Shown: positions 60,228 to 64,000 of the stretch, piece by piece
Layout of the letters: the number at the start of each line of letters is the position of its first letter
Numbering within the stretch: position 1 is the first letter of the stretch
Source: Abelmoschus esculentus
Lineage: Eukaryota; Streptophyta; Magnoliopsida; Malvales; Malvaceae
Reading direction: 5' to 3'
NCBI GenBank assembly: GCA_035048815.1
Contig: JAUCBN010000014.1
Coordinates: 14,677,501 to 14,741,500 of the forward strand
DNA: 64,000 bases
Position numbers and translations under genes: made by a program
The notes under the pieces: generated by a model
The model's database searches: none
The model's input: the letters and a program-made list of their open reading frames with translations, nothing else
Told to the model about the DNA's origin: nothing

Positions 60228-60455
60228 TGTCAATAATGATACTCGTACGAGAATATCGATACGCATTTCTTATGAAAATAGCTACCGGAGGGTAAATCAA
60301 CAATAATATATCAATACATGATATATTATATCGGTACGATTTTAGGTTATCGATACGACTAATCCTATATTGGTACAAGGTTTTGATTCCGAAAAGTTAT
60401 TATAAGAATTTTACAAAGACATATCAATACGGGTCTATACCATATCGGTACGAGC
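60228..60455. repeat. Cluster of degenerate TATCGRTACG motifs
   Basis: At least seven variants of ATATC(G/A)(A/G)TACG occur within about 230 bp: near 60252, 60306, 60329, 60347, 60366, 60421 and 60441, in one orientation, at irregular spacing. It is either a decayed minisatellite or part of an unrecognised element. Confidence 0.6.
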
Positions 60456-61773
60456 CTTCAGATTTTACCATCCTTTCAAAAACGTTCTAAAACATATACA
60501 AACCTTTAAAATCATTTCAAACATATTTTTAAGATTCAATTTTTAAATTATTTTTATAATTTTTTCAAATAAGTTAAAATATTTTTTAATTATTATATAA
60601 AACAAAACTTTAAAATAAATACCTAATTTTTTTCGTAAAAAGTATATACCTAATGATATATTATATACTTGTTTAAATTTTTCATAATTCCACACATATT
60701 TTTACTAAAATATTTAGAAAACTCCCATTCTTAATATAAAATCTTATGTTAGTACTATGTGTTACCTTTACTTCACTTATCTTTTAGATTTGCCCTAAGA
60801 GCTATGCTACGGGTCCAAGTTGGTAGGCTGGAGCTGGAAAAATCTAGTCATATCTTCCACCTAGTTGAATTAATTAAACGGACCTGAATTATTACAAATA
60901 TTTTATTTTATTAAATGATAATATTAGAAAAAAATTTATTTTTTATACCAGCTAATTTTTAAGGTTAAATATTGATGTTGCAAATAAAATATATAGATTG
61001 AAGAGACTTAGCTCGTAATGAACTTCTATATTAGTTGATTTGAATTAATAACATAAAAAAATTAAATATTTAAGATTATAAAATATAATATCTATTTACT
61101 TTTAAAATAGTAAAATTACGATATATAAATCGTATAAAATTAATTTTATATAAAATTATATATTTATATTTTTAAAATATGATTATTTAAATCAAAGTTT
61201 TTTTCCTTTCTAAAATATTAGTATGTGTTTTTTACCTTTTTTTTTCTGACGCCTCCCATGTGGGTACGTGGACTTCCCACTGGATCACTTATCCTACCTT
61301 TTACTTTTCCCAGCTTTTTCACTCCTTCCCTGTTTGTTTCTTTCTTTACTTTTCCCCCTCCCACTTCGATTTTCAGGTAAAGCACTCCACTCTCTTGGGT
61401 TTTTTATCACTGACAACCAAACACACCCTAATCCTTTATCTTACGCACACCTTACCCCATAGTGCATCTTAGTTCGACCACCTTATACTACGCACCATCG
61501 TGTCAGGTAGGAACACCCATTGCTGGAAAAAAAATATTAGATAAATTATATGTTCATTATTTATCGATAGTCTTAAATAATTAAAATTATTTATCTCAAT
61601 TTTTATAAAATAAAATTATTATTTTTTATATATAATTAATGGGTAAATAATTTTTAAATAATTATTTAAATATTAATAATTTTGATTATTTGGATCATAT
61701 ATAATACGATAAATAAGACTAACCTAATAATCTCTCCATCGTTGGCCGTCCATTTTCTCTTCAGTCGCCATTT

Positions 61774-61779
61774 CACGTG
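61774..61779 (+). promoter_or_regulatory. G-box upstream of the FRIGIDA-like gene
   Basis: CACGTG within the likely promoter or leader, followed by ACGTCA at about 61798; possible bZIP/bHLH sites, by motif only. Confidence 0.35.
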
Positions 61780-61948
61780 TCTTCCTTTCAAGTAACCACG
61801 TCATCGTCTCTTAAGCCTTTTTTACTTCCTGTTTTTCTCCGTTGATAGGGTTTCTAATTTCTTTCGTTTGTTCTTCTGTTTCGGTTTTCGGCTTTACTGA
61901 GTCACCGAACGAGTTTTAAGAAAGAGAACGAGTTTTTCACTAACAATC

Positions 61949-64000
61949 ATGGAATCGAACTCCGATCCTGGCGAGTTGTCCGAGTTGGAACAACCGAGTT
62001 TCGATGAGTTCCAGCGTCAAACGTCTTTGATGACGAGCTGCACTCTCCTCTGGAAGGAACTATCCGATCACATAAACTCACTCGAACAGAACCTGATGAA
62101 GCAGTCGGATACCTTGAAACGCAAGATCGAGACGCTAGACTCGGAGACCAAGGCCTCACTCGACTCACTCAAGAAGCGCGAAGTCAGCATCGAGGACAGC
62201 GTCAAGATCGCGCTAAGGAAAGTCGAATTCTGCACCAGAGCCGCCATGAGAACACTCACCGACGATGTCGAAGAGAATCCAGACGGCGAGACCGACAACG
62301 GAGACGGCCTTTTAGAGCAGCTGAAATCATCGTGCTTGAAAATGGAAGCTAAAGAGTTCTGGAACTTCGTGACCGGCAAAAAGAAGGAAATCGATCTGTT
62401 AAGAGAGAAAGTCCCTGCAGCTTTGTCGGAATGCGTCGATCCGGCCAGGTTCGTTACGGAGGCCATATCTGAGGTATTTCCGGTGGATAAAAGAGGGAAT
62501 GAGGGAGGAAGTGATTTGGCATGGGCTTGTGTTTTGATCCTCGAAAGCTTAATTCCGGTGGTGGTTGATCCGGTAATCGGAAAATCAAGGATGCTGGTCA
62601 CGCCTAGTATGAAGAAACAGGCGAAAGAAATCGCGGAGACGTGGAAAAAGAGCCTTGAAGAGAGAGGAGGAATTGAGAATGTGAAGACCCCTGATGTTCA
62701 TACCTTTTTGCAGCATCTGGTTACGTTTGGGATTGTCAAGAACGAAGATCTAGAGTTCTATAGAAAGCTTGTTATTGCTTCTGCTTGGAGAAAACAAATG
62801 CCCAAACTCGCTGTTTCGCTTGGCCTCGGAGATCAAATGCCTGGTATGATTTTCCTTTTTGATGTTTAATTGTGATAATAGTGGTTATATTGTCTGATGT
62901 ATTTGAACCCTTGTCGGCAGAACTTTCTGAATTAACATAGTTGTTGTGAAGATAAGATTTTTAGAACATTTCTTGAGCTATGTTGCATTTAGAGTGAGTC
63001 TCAGATTCCTGTTTCGTAAGCTAGATGGTGGTATGTTCGCCTTGGCATAATTTTTTTTCCTGTATTTGGAGGGTTTGAAATTGAATCAGGGGTCTATATG
63101 CATGTCGGTACAAACGGACTTGAGCAATAGTTGGCTAGCATAGTTAAGTATCTTATAACATAGGGTGTAGAATATGTTTTGCGTATTGTTTTAACATGTA
63201 GCTAAAGCATCTGCCTTTTCTTTTGCTAGCTTACATGGTTTCAATATGGTTTATCCTTGTGTAATTTGCTCATTATTTGATTGATTACCCCTCAAGGATA
63301 TATGGTCTGCATTCAGGTGACCGATTAGGGGAACTAATATCATGATGCCATTTTAGCATTTGGAAACTTTGTGCTGCATTTTGTGAAAAGTGTTGTGGTT
63401 CCAATAGGTTAAGAACTAAAACTTTATTTTAAGATGGGTGAAGCTAGATGTTCATATGATTGAATATGTAACAAGTTCTTTTTTGAAGTCAACAGTTGTT
63501 TTAGGTGTTGAGTGTATCCTGCATAACTCAAACATCACTATTTAATCCTTATCCATTCTACATTTCATTTAAAAACATTGTTTTAAGTTGATTGTTGTGT
63601 TTCTGTCTGGTGAATCTCTCTATGGATTTCTACTGTATGAATTTGCAGCAATTCGTACCATTAAGTTCAATTATAAGGTTGAGTTTTTATAACACCTTCA
63701 TCTATTGTATATAGACATGATTGAAGAGTTGATCAGCAAGGGACAGCAGCTTGATGCAGTTCATTTTACTTATGAAGTTGGCCTTGTGGACAAGTTCCCC
63801 CCTGTACCGCTGCTGAAATCTTACCTGAGGGATGCAAAGAAGGCTGCATCTTCTATCTTTGATGATCCCAATAATACTGGCCGGGCTGCGGTATACCCTT
63901 ATGTACTCTACTAATAGTTTTTCTCATACTGATGATTTGTTTTAATCTTTATGGTTGGATTATCTGTTTTTTTACCTAATTGAATGTTTGATGCTAGGGT
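61949..64000 (+). CDS. FRL4A: FRIGIDA-like protein 4 (FRL4), 5' part
   Basis: Two exons are seen: 61949-62843 and 63715-63890; the gene continues past the window. The 356 residues present begin MESNSDPGELSELEQPSFDE. Residues about 30-80 are a heptad-like coiled coil (DHINSLEQNLMKQSDTLKRK, LDSLKKREVSIEDSV). The FRIGIDA domain follows with KEFWNFVTGKKKEIDLLREK, AISEVFPVDKRG, VVVDPVIGKSRMLVTPSMKK, the TPDVHTFLQHLVTFGIV block and the exon-2 sequence DMIEELISKGQQLDAVHFTY. These match the FRL4A/4B subgroup. FRIGIDA-family proteins act in nuclei; FRIGIDA itself scaffolds activation of the flowering repressor FLC, but the FRL4 role is not well known. Intron 1 is 871 bp; the donor after codon GCG at 63890 leads to an intron that may end at the window edge. 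Intact so far. Confidence 0.92.

Larger units (their letters stand above)
58946..61948. other. Spacer between the HISN5 copy and the FRIGIDA-like gene
   Basis: AT-rich DNA containing the TATCGRTACG motif cluster at 60228-60455. A pyrimidine-rich segment at about 61300-61376 ends TTTCAG/GTAAAG and could be a distal leader exon of the FRIGIDA-like gene. A G-box CACGTG lies at 61774-61779, about 170 bp before that gene's ATG. Confidence 0.5.

Noticed and set aside
61260..61472. Two overlapping open frames before FRL4
   Set aside because: Pyrimidine-rich sequence without family matches; more likely promoter or leader DNA of the FRIGIDA-like gene.
62068..62601. 177-codon minus-strand frame within FRL4
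   Set aside because: A shadow of the FRIGIDA-like exon, which has full family similarity on the plus strand.

Overview
The window looks like nuclear DNA from a eudicot plant. Split genes with GT-AG introns and AT-rich spacers (many poly-A/T runs) surround families that are plant-specific or plant-typical: FANTASTIC FOUR, BKI1, FRIGIDA-like, STP sugar carriers, phytocyanins and the plastid AGPase large subunit. My impression of a Malvales relative such as cotton is inference from general resemblance and was not tested. There are no rRNA genes, CRISPR arrays or operons, and I found no retrotransposon polymerase reading frame.

Layout. 0-5 kb: the 3' end of ECR1 (+) faces, tail to tail, a complete 13-exon AGPase large-subunit gene (-). 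5-15.7 kb: repeat-rich spacer around one intronless FANTASTIC FOUR-type gene (-). 15.7-20.2 kb: a class I aminotransferase gene (+) with an in-frame TGA, then an intact intronless carboxylesterase (+). 21.5-27.3 kb: a 19-exon ARM-repeat/BTB gene of the ARIA/ABAP1 type (-). 29.5-35.1 kb: a 9-exon malectin-like/LRR secreted protein (+) and an intronless serine-rich protein (-), tail to tail. 35-43 kb: an 8 kb spacer. 43.2-50 kb: three + strand genes (STP13-type hexose transporter, phytocyanin, BKI1-like regulator). 50-54.4 kb: spacer ending in a broken Hsp70-family remnant. 54.8-58.9 kb: ribosomal protein eS24 (intact) and an imidazoleglycerol-phosphate dehydratase (HISN5) copy carrying a nonsense codon and two small deletions. 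61.9-64 kb: the 5' part of a FRIGIDA-like 4 gene that runs off the window.

The genes belong to unrelated pathways (neddylation, starch synthesis, hexose uptake, brassinosteroid and ABA signalling, translation, histidine synthesis, flowering), so this is ordinary plant gene order rather than a cluster. The most notable signals are three decayed or disrupted genes (aminotransferase, Hsp70-like, HISN5) next to intact neighbours, as expected if other copies exist elsewhere (for example after polyploidy), and several short inverted-repeat element families in the spacers, one copy lying inside the last AGPase intron. I did not find a convincing undescribed system. All exon coordinates were deduced by eye from splice signals, frame continuity and remembered family sequences.
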